Part shown: one piece after another, positions 42,687 through 51,823 of the stretch | Layout of the letters: each line of letters begins with the position of its first letter | Numbering within the stretch: the first letter of the stretch is position 1 | NCBI RefSeq assembly: GCF_902497745.1 | Contig: NZ_CABVHJ010000027.1 | Coordinates: 1 to 64,000, forward strand | Length of the DNA: 64,000 nt | Reading direction: 5' to 3' | DNA from: Pseudomonas fluorescens | Lineage (GTDB): Bacteria > Pseudomonadota > Gammaproteobacteria > Pseudomonadales > Pseudomonadaceae | The notes under the pieces: model-generated | What the model saw: only the letters and a program-made list of their open reading frames with translations | Database searches by the model: none | What the model was told of the DNA's origin: nothing | Program-made: the position numbers and the translations under genes

Positions 42687-43445
42687 ATGTCCCTGCGCTT
42701 TGCGCTGCTGTTGCTGTTGGCCAGCCTGTGTGCTGGTTGTGTCCTGTCGGGTGACTACAACCCGATGAAGACCAGCAAGGGCCGTGATGAAGCGCGGGCT
42801 GCCTACGTGCAGTTGGGGCTGGGGTACTTGCAGCAAGGCATGAGCGAGCGGGCCAAGGTGCCGCTGAAGAAGGCGCTGGAAATCGACGGTTCCGATCCTG
42901 ACGCCAACGCGGCCCTCGGCTTGGTGTTTCAGTCCGAAATGGAACCGGAACTGGCCGACGAACACTTCCGCAAGGCCTTGTCCTCCCGTCCCGCCGATGC
43001 GCGCATCCTCAACAACTACGGCAGTTTTCTCTACGAACAACAGCGTTATAAAGAAGCCTACGAGCGTTTTGAACAGGCCGCCGCCGATACCCTGTATCCT
43101 GAGCGTTCGCGTGTGTTCGAGAACCTCGGCATGACGGCCGCAAAGCTCGGTCAGCGGGATCTGGCGCAGCAACAGCTGGAAAAGGCACTGCGCTTGAATC
43201 GCCAACAACCGCGCGCATTGCTGGAAATGGCTGAGTTGTCCTTCGAAGACAGGCATTATGTGCCCGCGCGTGACTATTACGACCGTTTCAGCCTGCTGAC
43301 CGAACAAAATGCACGTAGTCTATTGCTCGGCGTTCGGCTGGCAAAAGTGTTTGAAGATCGCGACAAGGCCGCCAGTTATGGCCTGCAATTAAAACGACTC
43401 TATCCCGGTACGCCGGAATATCAGCAATACCTGTCGGAGCAATGA
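42687..43445 (+). CDS. pilW: Type IV pilus biogenesis lipoprotein PilW/PilF
   Basis: An outer-membrane lipoprotein (252 residues) with TPR repeats that is needed for assembly of the PilQ secretin. The signal ends in the lipobox LCAGC. About six TPR helices follow (AYVQLGLGYLQQGMSERA, ALGLVFQSEMEPELADEHF, NNYGSFLYEQQRYKEAY). It overlaps the rodZ start by four bases (ATGA). In P. aeruginosa this protein is named PilF. Confidence 0.92.
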   Translation: MSLRFALLLLLASLCAGCVLSGDYNPMKTSKGRDEARAAYVQLGLGYLQQGMSERAKVPLKKALEIDGSDPDANAALGLVFQSEMEPELADEHFRKALSSRPADARILNNYGSFLYEQQRYKEAYERFEQAAADTLYPERSRVFENLGMTAAKLGQRDLAQQQLEKALRLNRQQPRALLEMAELSFEDRHYVPARDYYDRFSLLTEQNARSLLLGVRLAKVFEDRDKAASYGLQLKRLYPGTPEYQQYLSEQ

Positions 43446-44488
43446 TGAAAGCGGCGCATCCCGAAGTTGTAGCAGCGAATCGCGTTAACCCCGGTGAGAC
43501 CCTGCGCCAGGCCCGCGAAAGCAATGGCTGGTCGCTGGCCGAAGTGGCTCTCAAGCTCAACCTCACCGTGACTTCCCTGAGCAATCTTGAAGCCGGCGCT
43601 TTCGACAAGCTGCCGGGGCATACCTTCGCTCGCGGTTACATTCGCGCTTATGCCAAATTGCTCGGCATGGACCAGACCGTTCTGGTTCAGCAATTCGACC
43701 AGTCCACCGGCACCGATTCCCAAGGCAGCAACGTTCATGCCCTTGGCCGTATCGAAGAGCCGGTGCGGGTTTCCCACACCATTTTGCGTATCGTCAGCCT
43801 GCTGTTGCTGATCGCGGTCATCGGCGGCGGTTTCGTCTGGTGGCAGGATCAGACGTCGCTGCGTACCAAGGATCTGGCTACTCTGGCGCCTGAGCACGTT
43901 GAAGTCGAAGGTGCTGACGGCACCACCCAGATTCATCCGATCGATGAGCCGGAAGATCAGGCTGTCGAAGAGAATCAGGCCGATACTTCTACAGCGCTGG
44001 CACTGCCTCAGTCTGAAACTACCGCTGAATCGTCTGGCGCCGAAGCGGCCTCCCCGGCAACCGCTCCAACTGCACCGGTTGCACCGGCTGTAACGCCGAC
44101 CGCCCCGGTTCATACGCCAGCCCCGGTTGTCGCCAATCCGGCCACTCCTGCGCCAACCGTTCCTGCTACTCCAGCGCCAACCGTTACCGCTCCAGTGGTT
44201 CCTGCTGCACCGGCAGCCACCACAGAAGCGGCCGCTCCGGTTGCTGGCGACGGTCAGGTCCAGCTGCAGTTCAGCGCCGATTGCTGGGCACAAGTGACCG
44301 ACGGTCGTGGCAAAGTGATCTTCAGTGGTCTCAAGCATAAAGGCGATAGCGTCACCGTTTCCGGCAAGCCGCCGCTTAACGTACGTCTGGGTGTTGCCCG
44401 CGCCGCACAGGTCAGCTACAACGGCCAGCCGGTCGATATCGCTCCGTTCACCAGTGGCGAGACTGCTCGCCTGAAGTTGGGTCAATAA
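43442..44488 (+). CDS. rodZ: RodZ-like cytoskeletal protein
   Basis: 348 residues. The N-terminal HTH-like domain (about 15-90: ETLRQARESNGWSLAEVALKLNLT) binds MreB. One membrane helix follows (ILRIVSLLLLIAVIGGGFVWW, about 118-138), then a long Pro/Ala/Thr/Val-rich periplasmic linker with repeats such as ATPAPTVPATPAPTV. The C-terminal domain is DUF4115 (VQLQFSADCWAQVTDGRGKVIFSGLKHKG). It helps rod-shape maintenance. Tandem ATGs at 43442 and 43445 are both possible. ispG follows after three bases. Confidence 0.9.
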   Translation: MMKAAHPEVVAANRVNPGETLRQARESNGWSLAEVALKLNLTVTSLSNLEAGAFDKLPGHTFARGYIRAYAKLLGMDQTVLVQQFDQSTGTDSQGSNVHALGRIEEPVRVSHTILRIVSLLLLIAVIGGGFVWWQDQTSLRTKDLATLAPEHVEVEGADGTTQIHPIDEPEDQAVEENQADTSTALALPQSETTAESSGAEAASPATAPTAPVAPAVTPTAPVHTPAPVVANPATPAPTVPATPAPTVTAPVVPAAPAATTEAAAPVAGDGQVQLQFSADCWAQVTDGRGKVIFSGLKHKGDSVTVSGKPPLNVRLGVARAAQVSYNGQPVDIAPFTSGETARLKLGQ

Positions 44489-44491
44489 GTC

Positions 44492-45601
44492 ATGCACGGC
44501 GAATCTCCAATCAAACGTCGCGTTTCGCGCAAGATCTGGGTCGGCAACGTACCGGTGGGCGGCGATGCGCCGATCGCGGTGCAGAGCATGACCAACAGCG
44601 ACACCAATGACGTGGCCGCCACTGTTGCGCAAATCAACCGTCTGGAAGCCGCTGGCGTCGATATCGTTCGCGTTTCGGTACCGGACATGGACGCCGCCGA
44701 GGCGTTCGGCAAGATCAAGCAATTGGTCAAGGTGCCGCTGGTTGCCGACATCCACTTCGACTACAAGATCGCTCTGCGCGTGGCCGAACTGGGCGTGGAC
44801 TGCCTGCGTATCAACCCAGGCAACATCGGTCGTGAAGACCGTGTTCGCGCGGTGGTCGATGCAGCGCGTGATCGCGGCATCCCGATCCGCATCGGCGTCA
44901 ACGCCGGTTCCCTGGAAAAAGACCTGCAAAAGAAATACGGCGAGCCGACACCGGCCGCGCTGGTCGAATCGGCCCTGCGCCACGTTGAACACCTTGAGCG
45001 CCTGAATTTCCAGGACTTCAAGGTCAGCGTTAAGGCCTCCGACGTGTTCATGGCCGTCGAAGCCTACCGCTTGCTGGCGAAAGAAATCGTTCAGCCGCTG
45101 CACTTGGGCATCACCGAAGCCGGTGGATTGCGTTCGGGCACAGTGAAATCCGCCGTGGGCCTAGGTATGCTGCTCGCCGAGGGGATTGGCGATACCATCC
45201 GCATCTCGCTGGCGGCCGATCCGGTTGAGGAAGTGAAGGTCGGTTACGACATTCTCAAGTCTTTGCATCTGCGTTCCCGTGGCATCAACTTCATCGCCTG
45301 CCCGAGTTGCTCGCGGCAGAACTTCGATGTGGTGAAAACCATGAACGAGCTGGAAGGGCGACTTGAAGACCTGCTGGTGCCGCTGGATGTCGCGGTGATC
45401 GGTTGTGTGGTCAACGGCCCCGGCGAAGCCAAGGAAGCCCATATCGGCTTGACCGGCGGCACGCCAAACCTGATTTACATCGACGGCAAGCCGTCGCAGA
45501 AACTGACGAATGACAATCTGGTGGACGAGCTGGAAAAGCTGATCCGCCAGAAAGCGGCCGAAAAGGTCGAAGCTGACGCTGCCGTTATTGCGCGCGGCTG
45601 A
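44492..45601 (+). CDS. ispG: 4-hydroxy-3-methylbut-2-en-1-yl diphosphate synthase
   Basis: A 4Fe-4S enzyme of the MEP isoprenoid pathway (369 residues), also called GcpE. The cluster ligands are CPSCSRQNFDVV (two Cys) and GCVVNGPGEA (third Cys). The N-terminal barrel begins KRRVSRKIWVGNVPVGGDAPIAVQSM, and the substrate region is VADIHFDYKIAL. It is flanked tightly by rodZ and hisS, as is usual in Gammaproteobacteria. Confidence 0.96.
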   Translation: MHGESPIKRRVSRKIWVGNVPVGGDAPIAVQSMTNSDTNDVAATVAQINRLEAAGVDIVRVSVPDMDAAEAFGKIKQLVKVPLVADIHFDYKIALRVAELGVDCLRINPGNIGREDRVRAVVDAARDRGIPIRIGVNAGSLEKDLQKKYGEPTPAALVESALRHVEHLERLNFQDFKVSVKASDVFMAVEAYRLLAKEIVQPLHLGITEAGGLRSGTVKSAVGLGMLLAEGIGDTIRISLAADPVEEVKVGYDILKSLHLRSRGINFIACPSCSRQNFDVVKTMNELEGRLEDLLVPLDVAVIGCVVNGPGEAKEAHIGLTGGTPNLIYIDGKPSQKLTNDNLVDELEKLIRQKAAEKVEADAAVIARG

Positions 45602-45637
45602 GCCTGACTGAACGCCGAACGAATTTAAGGATTTAAA

Positions 45638-46927
45638 GTGAGCAAGTCTCTGCAAGCCATTCGTGGCATGAACGACATCCTGCCCGAACAGACCCCGCTG
45701 TGGCGTTATTTCGAGGGCACCGTCGCGCGTCTGCTGGATAACTACGGTTACAAGCAGATCCGCATGCCGATCGTCGAGTTCACCGAGCTGTTCAAGCGCT
45801 CGATCGGTGAAGTGACCGACATCGTCGAAAAAGAGATGTACACCTTCGAAGACCGTAACGGTGACTCCCTGACCCTGCGTCCGGAAGGCACCGCGGCGTG
45901 CGTGCGTGCTGTGCTTGAACACGGCATCACCGGCGGTGGCCAGGTGCAGAAGCTCTGGTACATCGGCCCGATGTTCCGCCACGAGCGTCCGCAGAAAGGC
46001 CGTTATCGCCAGTTCCACCAGATCGGTCTGGAAGTCTTCAACCTCGACGGTCCGGACATCGACGCCGAGCTGATCACCATGACCTGGCGCCTGTGGGGTG
46101 AGCTGGGCATTCGTGATGCAGTCAAACTCGAACTCAACAGCCTCGGCACCAGCGAGTCCCGTGGTCGCTATCGTGAAGCGCTGGTCGAGTACCTCTCGGC
46201 GCACCACGACAAGCTTGACGAAGACAGCCAGCGTCGCCTGAAAACCAACCCGTTGCGCGTGCTCGACACGAAAAATGCCGACACTCAGGCGGTACTGGTC
46301 GATGCGCCGAAAATGGCCGACTACCTCGACGATGAGTCCCGTGCGCACTTTGAAGGGCTGAAGGCCCGTCTGGATGCCGTCGGCATTCCTTACGTGCTCA
46401 ACCCGAAGCTGGTGCGTGGTCTCGATTACTACAGCAAAACCGTTTTCGAATGGGTCACCGACAAGCTCGGCGCCCAGGGCACTGTTTGCGCGGGCGGTCG
46501 TTACGACGGTCTGGTCGAGCAGATGGGCGGCAAGCCGACCACCGGCGTTGGTTTCGCCATGGGCATCGAGCGTCTGGTTTTGATGCTGGAAACCCTCGAG
46601 CAGATCCCGGAAGAAATCTCCCGGCAGGTCGACGTCTACCTCTGCGCCTTCGGTGAAGAAGCCGAGCTGGCTGGTCTGGCTCTGGCTGAACGTGTTCGTG
46701 ATCAACTTCCAAACCTGCGTCTGCAAGTCAATGCCGGCGCCGGCAGCTTCAAAAGCCAGTTCAAGAAGGCCGACAAGAGCGGTGCGTTGTACGCACTGAT
46801 CCTCGGTGACGACGAAATGGCCCAGCAAGTGGTAGGTTTCAAACCCCTGCGTGGCCAGGGCGAACAACAAAGCATTGCCTGGGATGCGCTCGCCGCTCAC
46901 CTGGCCACCTGCGTCGTGCAGGGTTGA
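45638..46927 (+). CDS. hisS: Histidyl-tRNA synthetase
   Basis: A class-II synthetase (429 residues) charging tRNA-His. Motif 2 is MFRHERPQKGRYRQFHQIGLE, and the histidine-binding motifs are LVRGLDYYSKTVFE and CAGGRYDGLVEQMGG; motif 3 is GVGFAMGIERLVL. The C-terminal anticodon-binding domain starts near residue 330 (DVYLCAFGEEAELAG). It starts at a GTG with AAGGATTTAAA upstream. Confidence 0.97.
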   Translation: MSKSLQAIRGMNDILPEQTPLWRYFEGTVARLLDNYGYKQIRMPIVEFTELFKRSIGEVTDIVEKEMYTFEDRNGDSLTLRPEGTAACVRAVLEHGITGGGQVQKLWYIGPMFRHERPQKGRYRQFHQIGLEVFNLDGPDIDAELITMTWRLWGELGIRDAVKLELNSLGTSESRGRYREALVEYLSAHHDKLDEDSQRRLKTNPLRVLDTKNADTQAVLVDAPKMADYLDDESRAHFEGLKARLDAVGIPYVLNPKLVRGLDYYSKTVFEWVTDKLGAQGTVCAGGRYDGLVEQMGGKPTTGVGFAMGIERLVLMLETLEQIPEEISRQVDVYLCAFGEEAELAGLALAERVRDQLPNLRLQVNAGAGSFKSQFKKADKSGALYALILGDDEMAQQVVGFKPLRGQGEQQSIAWDALAAHLATCVVQG

Positions 46928-46968
46928 AGCTGTCCAAACAGCCGATTTAGCGATTAAGGAGTATTGGG

Positions 46969-47610
46969 GTGTCGAGTACCGAAGACGAACAGTTGGCGGA
47001 TTTGAAGGACTGGTGGACACGCAACGGCAAACCTCTGGTCACCGGCGGCCTGTTGGCGCTGGTCATCGTGTTCGGCTGGCAGGCTTATCACAAGTATCAG
47101 AGCAACCAGTCGCAAGGCGCCTCGGTGCTCTATCAGCAATTGCTGGAAACCACGCTGACGCCTGATGGCAAGCCTGATGCTGCCCGCGTTGCGGACCTGG
47201 CCGGCAAGCTCAACAGCGAGTTCGGCGGTTCTGCCTACGCGCAGTACGGCAGCCTGTTCGTGGCCAAAGTGGCGGTCGACAGCGGCAAGCTGGATGACGC
47301 CGCGACCGAACTGAAAGCCATCGTCGACAAACCGGCCAACCCGGCGCTGGGCGAAATCGCCCGTCAGCGTCTGGCGCAGGTACTCGGCGCGCAGAACAAG
47401 GCTGACGATGCCCTGAAATTGCTCGACGGCGATGCCGACAAAGCGTTCCTGGCCACTCGCGAAGAACTCAAGGGCGACCTGCTGGTACAGCTGGGCCGTA
47501 CCGATGACGCGAACAAGGCGTATCAAAAAGCCAAGGCGGCACTGTCGGATGAAGCGGCGGTCGGTGGCCTTCAAATCAAGCTCGACGACCTGGCCAAAGG
47601 GGATGCGTGA
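46969..47610 (+). CDS. YfgM-family TPR membrane protein
   Basis: 213 residues with one N-terminal membrane helix (LVTGGLLALVIVFGWQAYH) and a periplasmic helical/TPR region. YfgM-type proteins contact the SecYEG translocon and the chaperone PpiD and belong to the tetratricopeptide-like DUF2133 group. It starts at GTG with AAGGAG upstream. It is located between hisS and bamB, the typical order hisS-yfgM-bamB-der. Confidence 0.92.
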   Translation: MSSTEDEQLADLKDWWTRNGKPLVTGGLLALVIVFGWQAYHKYQSNQSQGASVLYQQLLETTLTPDGKPDAARVADLAGKLNSEFGGSAYAQYGSLFVAKVAVDSGKLDDAATELKAIVDKPANPALGEIARQRLAQVLGAQNKADDALKLLDGDADKAFLATREELKGDLLVQLGRTDDANKAYQKAKAALSDEAAVGGLQIKLDDLAKGDA

Positions 47611-47611
47611 C

Positions 47612-48754
47612 GTGATCCGTTGGAAGCATGCAGCATTGCTGGCTCTGGCCCTTCTGGCCGCGGGTTGCAGCAGCAACAGCAAGAAAGAATTGCCACCGGC
47701 TGAACTGACCGACTTCAAAGAGGAAGTGGTTCTGCACAAGCAGTGGAGTCGTTCGATCGGTGACGGTCAGGGCGAAACCTACAACATGCTGGTGCCGGCG
47801 ATCGACGGAGACACCATCTACGCCGCCGATGTGACCGGCGTGGTGATGGCCATGGATCGCGGCAATGGCGACGTAAAATGGAAGCAGGATCTTGATCTGC
47901 CTGTCTCCGGTGCTGTCGGCGTTGGCTACGGGCTGGTTCTGATCGGCACCCTGCGCGGTGAAGTTGTTGCTCTGGACACCAGCAACGGTGAAGAGAAATG
48001 GCGTGCACGCGTCAACAGCGAAGTTCTCGCGCCGCCGGCCAACAACGGCGACGTAGTGGTGGTGCAGACTCAGGACGATCGTCTGATCGGTCTGGATGCG
48101 TCCACCGGTACCCAGCGCTGGGTATATGACAGTACGCCTGCCGTACTGACCTTGCGCGGCACCAGTGCCCCGCTGGTCACCAACCGCCTCGCGGTGGCTG
48201 GCCTGTCGACCGGTAAAGTGGTCGCTCTGGACATTTCCAACGGCGTGCCGGTGTGGGAACAACGCATTGCGATCCCACAAGGTCGTTCGGAGCTGGAGCG
48301 CGTGGTCGACATCGACGGTGGTCTGCTGCTGTCCGGCGGTACTTTGTACGTGGCCAGCTATCAGGGTCGCGTGGCGGCACTGGACCTGGAAAGCGGTCGT
48401 CAACTCTGGCAGCGCGATGCGTCGAGCTACGCCGGTATCGCTCAGGGTTTCGGCAGTGTCTACGTGAGCCTGTCTTCGGGCACCGTTGAAGGCGTCGACG
48501 AGCGTTCTACCACTGCATTGTGGAGCAACGATTCGCTGGCTCGCCGTCAACTGTCGGCTCCGGAAGTGTTCTCCAGCTATGTTGCAGTGGGTGACCTGGA
48601 AGGTTATCTGCACCTGCTGAGTCAGGTTGACGGTCGTTTCGTCGGCCGTGAGCGCATCGACAGCGACGGCCTGCGTGCCCGTCCGCTGGTGGTGGGTGAC
48701 ACGATTTATGTATATGGCAACAGCGGCAAACTGGAAGCCCTGACCATCAAGTAA
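47612..48754 (+). CDS. bamB: Outer-membrane assembly factor BamB
   Basis: A lipoprotein of the BAM complex (380 residues) with an eight-bladed beta-propeller. The signal ends in the lipobox LLAAGC. PQQ-like repeats (GVVMAMDRGNGDVKWKQDLDLP, VVALDTSNGEEKWRARVNSE) run through the chain. The GTG at 47612 has AAGGGG at good spacing; an ATG at 47603 overlaps that site and is less likely. Either start gives the same signal. The yfgM stop is two bases upstream. Confidence 0.94.
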   Translation: MIRWKHAALLALALLAAGCSSNSKKELPPAELTDFKEEVVLHKQWSRSIGDGQGETYNMLVPAIDGDTIYAADVTGVVMAMDRGNGDVKWKQDLDLPVSGAVGVGYGLVLIGTLRGEVVALDTSNGEEKWRARVNSEVLAPPANNGDVVVVQTQDDRLIGLDASTGTQRWVYDSTPAVLTLRGTSAPLVTNRLAVAGLSTGKVVALDISNGVPVWEQRIAIPQGRSELERVVDIDGGLLLSGGTLYVASYQGRVAALDLESGRQLWQRDASSYAGIAQGFGSVYVSLSSGTVEGVDERSTTALWSNDSLARRQLSAPEVFSSYVAVGDLEGYLHLLSQVDGRFVGRERIDSDGLRARPLVVGDTIYVYGNSGKLEALTIK

Positions 48755-48805
48755 CAACTATGCTTGGGGTTAACACCCCCAGGCAGCTTCACTTGTGAGT
48801 ATGAA

Positions 48806-48905
48806 TGTGGGAGCGAGCCTGCTCGCGATGGGCTTCAACGATTACGCAGACGGCCTGAATAAACGCGGTGCCTTGGCGTTTTTCGCGAGCAGGCTCGCTC
48901 CCACA
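48806..48905. repeat. REP inverted pair
   Basis: GTGGGAGCGAGCCTGCTCGCG and its complement flank about 55 bases between bamB and der, so the hisS-bamB run and der may be separately punctuated. Confidence 0.88.
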
Positions 48906-48991
48906 GAAAGCACCCACAGTGTTGCCCCGAGCACCAGCCGCTGCCTCGCAGCGGCTTTTGTATTTTCTGAAATAACGAAGTGGAGAGCCGC

Positions 48992-50461
48992 ATGGTTCCC
49001 GTAATCGCCCTGGTGGGCCGACCGAACGTCGGCAAGTCCACCTTGTTCAACCGCCTGACCAGGACTCGCGACGCCATCGTCGGCGACTTGTCCGGTCTGA
49101 CCCGTGATCGCCAGTACGGTGAGGCCAAGTGGCAAGGGCGTTCCTACATTCTGGTCGACACCGGTGGTATCTCCGGTGACGAGCACGGTATGGACGAAAA
49201 AATGGCCGAGCAGTCGCTGCTGGCCATTGAAGAAGCAGACGTTGTGCTGTTCCTGGTAGATGCCAAGGCCGGTTTCACCGCCGCCGACCAGATGATCGCT
49301 GAACACCTGCGCAAACGTAACAAGCGTTCCTACGTGGTGGCCAACAAGGTCGACAACATCGACCCGGAAATGGCCCGCGCTGAATTCGCCCCTCTGGGCA
49401 TGGGCCACGCGATCCCGATCGCCGGTGCTCACGGTCGCGGCATCACCCAGATGCTGGAAATCGCCTTGGGTGATTTCCCCAAAGACGCAGAAGAGCCGGA
49501 AGAAGGCGAAGAAGAGATCGTTGCCGAAGGCGAGGAAGCCAAGCGCATTCCCGGCCCAAGCGAAAAAGACGGGATCAAGATCGCCATCATCGGCCGTCCG
49601 AACGTCGGCAAATCGACGCTGGTCAACCGCATGCTCGGTGAAGACCGCGTAATCGTCTACGACCAACCCGGCACCACGCGCGACAGTATCTACATTCCGT
49701 TCGAACGCAATGAAGAGAAGTACACGCTGATCGACACCGCCGGTGTGCGCAAGCGCGGCAAGATCCACGAAGAAGTCGAAAAATTCTCCGTGGTCAAAAC
49801 CCTGCAGGCGATCAAAGACGCCAACGTGGTGATCTTCGTGATGGATGCGCGCGAAGGTGTGGTCGATCACGACCTCAACCTGCTGGGCTTCGCCATTGAG
49901 TCGGGTCGTGCGCTGGTGATCGCGATCAACAAGTGGGACGGCATGACGCCGAGCGAGCGCGACTATGTCAAAGTCGAGCTGCAACGTCGTCTGTTCTTCG
50001 TTGATTACGCTGACATCCACTTCATCTCGGCCCTGCACGGCACTGGCGTGGGTAACCTCTACGCCTCCGTACAGAACTCGTTCAAGTCGGCGGTCACCCG
50101 CTGGCCGACCAACCGTCTGACCCAGATTCTCGAAGACGCGGTGGGCGAGCATGCGCCACCGATGGTCAACAACCGCCGGATCAAGCTGCGTTATGCCCAC
50201 TTGGGTGGTGCCAACCCGCCGATCATCGTGATCCACGGTAACCAGATCGAGAAAGTGCCGAAGTCGTATGTGCGCTATCTGGAGAACACTTACCGCCGTG
50301 TACTGAAGCTGGTCGGTACGCCGATCCGCATCGAGTTTAAGGGCGGCGAGAACCCGTACGAAGGCAACAAGACCACGCTGACCGACCGCCAGGTCAACAA
50401 GAAGCGTCGCTTGATGTCGCACCACAAGAAAGCCGACAAGAAGCGCCGCGACAAGAAGTGA
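48992..50461 (+). CDS. der: Ribosome-biogenesis GTPase Der (EngA)
   Basis: A double-GTPase protein (489 residues) needed for maturation of the 50S subunit. The two P-loops are both GRPNVGKST (about residue 8 and 202), with G3 boxes DTGG and DTAG and G4 boxes NKVD and NKWD. An acidic linker (EEPEEGEEEIVAEGEEAK) joins them. The C-terminal KH-like domain is followed by a basic tail (KKADKKRRDKK). The ATG at 48992 has GGAG at good spacing. Confidence 0.96.
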   Translation: MVPVIALVGRPNVGKSTLFNRLTRTRDAIVGDLSGLTRDRQYGEAKWQGRSYILVDTGGISGDEHGMDEKMAEQSLLAIEEADVVLFLVDAKAGFTAADQMIAEHLRKRNKRSYVVANKVDNIDPEMARAEFAPLGMGHAIPIAGAHGRGITQMLEIALGDFPKDAEEPEEGEEEIVAEGEEAKRIPGPSEKDGIKIAIIGRPNVGKSTLVNRMLGEDRVIVYDQPGTTRDSIYIPFERNEEKYTLIDTAGVRKRGKIHEEVEKFSVVKTLQAIKDANVVIFVMDAREGVVDHDLNLLGFAIESGRALVIAINKWDGMTPSERDYVKVELQRRLFFVDYADIHFISALHGTGVGNLYASVQNSFKSAVTRWPTNRLTQILEDAVGEHAPPMVNNRRIKLRYAHLGGANPPIIVIHGNQIEKVPKSYVRYLENTYRRVLKLVGTPIRIEFKGGENPYEGNKTTLTDRQVNKKRRLMSHHKKADKKRRDKK

Positions 50462-50474
50462 TTTATCACTTCGT

Positions 50475-50557
50475 GTAGGAGCTGCCGCAGGCTGCGATCT
50501 TTTGATTTTGCTTTAAAGACAAGATCAAAGGATCGCAGCCTTCGGCAGCTCCTACAG
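50475..50557. repeat. Inverted repeat of the AAAGATCGCAGCC type
   Basis: GTAGGAGCTGCCGCAGGCTGCGATCTTTTGA is followed by its complement with GATCAAAGGATCGCAGCC; located 14 bases after der. Confidence 0.85.
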
Positions 50558-50571
50558 GGTTCGGCGATAAG

Positions 50572-50601
50572 AAAGGGCGCTCACCAGAGCGCCCTTTTTT
50601 T
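50572..50601 (+). terminator. Terminator after der
   Basis: AAAGGGCGCTC pairs with GAGCGCCCTTT around ACCA, followed by TTTT. Confidence 0.9.
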
Positions 50602-50674
50602 ATGGGCGCCGGATGGGCTATCCTCGGGCTCTCCCGCGCCGTCGTCAGAGCCGGGTGTTGAGCAGGGAACCCCG

Positions 50675-51823
50675 ATGATCACCAGCAAGCTGCCGAATGT
50701 CGGCATCACTATTTTCACGCAGATGTCTCAGCTCGCCGCGCAAACCGGCGCGATCAACCTGTCCCAGGGTTTTCCTGATTTTGACGGCCCGCAGTCGTTG
50801 CGCGATGCAGTCGGTCGGCATATTGCCAGTGGCCACAACCAGTATTCGCCGATGACCGGGCTGCCGGCGCTGCGCGAACAGATTGCGGCGAAAATCGCTC
50901 GAAGCTATGGCGTGCAGGTCAATGCCGACAGCGAAGTGACGGTCACACCGGGCGCTACCCAGGCGATCTTCTGTGCGATTCAGGCGGTTATTCACAGCGG
51001 CGATGAAGTCATCGTGTTCGACCCGTGCTACGACAGCTACGAGCCGGCCACGGAGTTGGCGGGTGGTCGCTGCGTGCATGTGCAGTTGAACCCGAACGAT
51101 TTCTCCATCGATTTCGATCAGCTCGCCGCGGCCCTGAGTCCGCGCACGAAAATGATCGTCATCAATACCCCGCACAACCCCAGCGGCGCGCTGATCAGTC
51201 GTGCCGAACTCGATCAACTGGCGGCGCTGATCCGCGATCGCGACATCTACCTGATCAGCGACGAAGTCTATGAACACCTGGTGTTCGACGGCGTGCCGCA
51301 CGTCAGCGTGCTCGTCCATGAAGAGCTGTATCAGCGCGCGTTCGTGGTCAGCTCGTTCGGCAAGACCTATCACGTCACCGGCTGGAAGACCGGCTACGTC
51401 GTCGCGCCGCCAGCGCTGACGGCCGAACTGCGCAAAGTCCACCAGTACGTCAGTTTCTGCGGTGTCACTCCGCTGCAATATGCCCTGGCCGATTACATGG
51501 CCGAGCACCCGGAACATGTCGAAGAGCTGCCGGGCTTCTATCAGGCCAAGCGCGACCTGTTCTGTGATCTGTTGACGCCGTCGCGCTTCACCTTCAAGCG
51601 TGTCACCGGCACCTACTTTCAACTGGTCGATTACTCGCAAATCCGTCCTGACCTGAACGACGTCGAGATGGCCATGTGGATGACCCGTGAACACGGCGTG
51701 GCGAGTATCCCGGTGTCGGTGTTTTACCAGAATCCACCGCAAGGCCAGCGCCTCGTGCGTCTGTGCTTTGCCAAACGCGAGGAGACGCTGCGTGAAGCGG
51801 CGGCGAAACTATGCGTGATCTGA
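50675..51823 (+). CDS. Methionine/glutamine-type aminotransferase, YbdL-like
   Basis: A class-I PLP aminotransferase (382 residues) close to YbdL and glutamine transaminase K. Signature regions are LPNVGITIFTQMSQLAAQTGAINLSQGFPDF at the N-terminus, VTPGATQAIFCAI, NTPHNPSGALI, YLISDEVYEHLVF and the PLP lysine in SSFGKTYHVTGWKTGY. It overlaps the next gene by 13 bases. This pairing fits conversion of methionine or keto-methylthiobutyrate with glutamine as donor, whose product is then used by the omega-amidase next door. The substrate is inferred. Confidence 0.85.
   Translation: MITSKLPNVGITIFTQMSQLAAQTGAINLSQGFPDFDGPQSLRDAVGRHIASGHNQYSPMTGLPALREQIAAKIARSYGVQVNADSEVTVTPGATQAIFCAIQAVIHSGDEVIVFDPCYDSYEPATELAGGRCVHVQLNPNDFSIDFDQLAAALSPRTKMIVINTPHNPSGALISRAELDQLAALIRDRDIYLISDEVYEHLVFDGVPHVSVLVHEELYQRAFVVSSFGKTYHVTGWKTGYVVAPPALTAELRKVHQYVSFCGVTPLQYALADYMAEHPEHVEELPGFYQAKRDLFCDLLTPSRFTFKRVTGTYFQLVDYSQIRPDLNDVEMAMWMTREHGVASIPVSVFYQNPPQGQRLVRLCFAKREETLREAAAKLCVI

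Noticed and set aside
41595..43307. 570-codon minus-strand frame over rlmN and pilW
   Set aside because: Antisense shadow; both plus-strand genes have full family motifs.
43421..45103. 560-codon minus-strand frame over rodZ-ispG
   Set aside because: Antisense shadow of two well-supported genes with low-complexity Gly/Arg/Ser runs.
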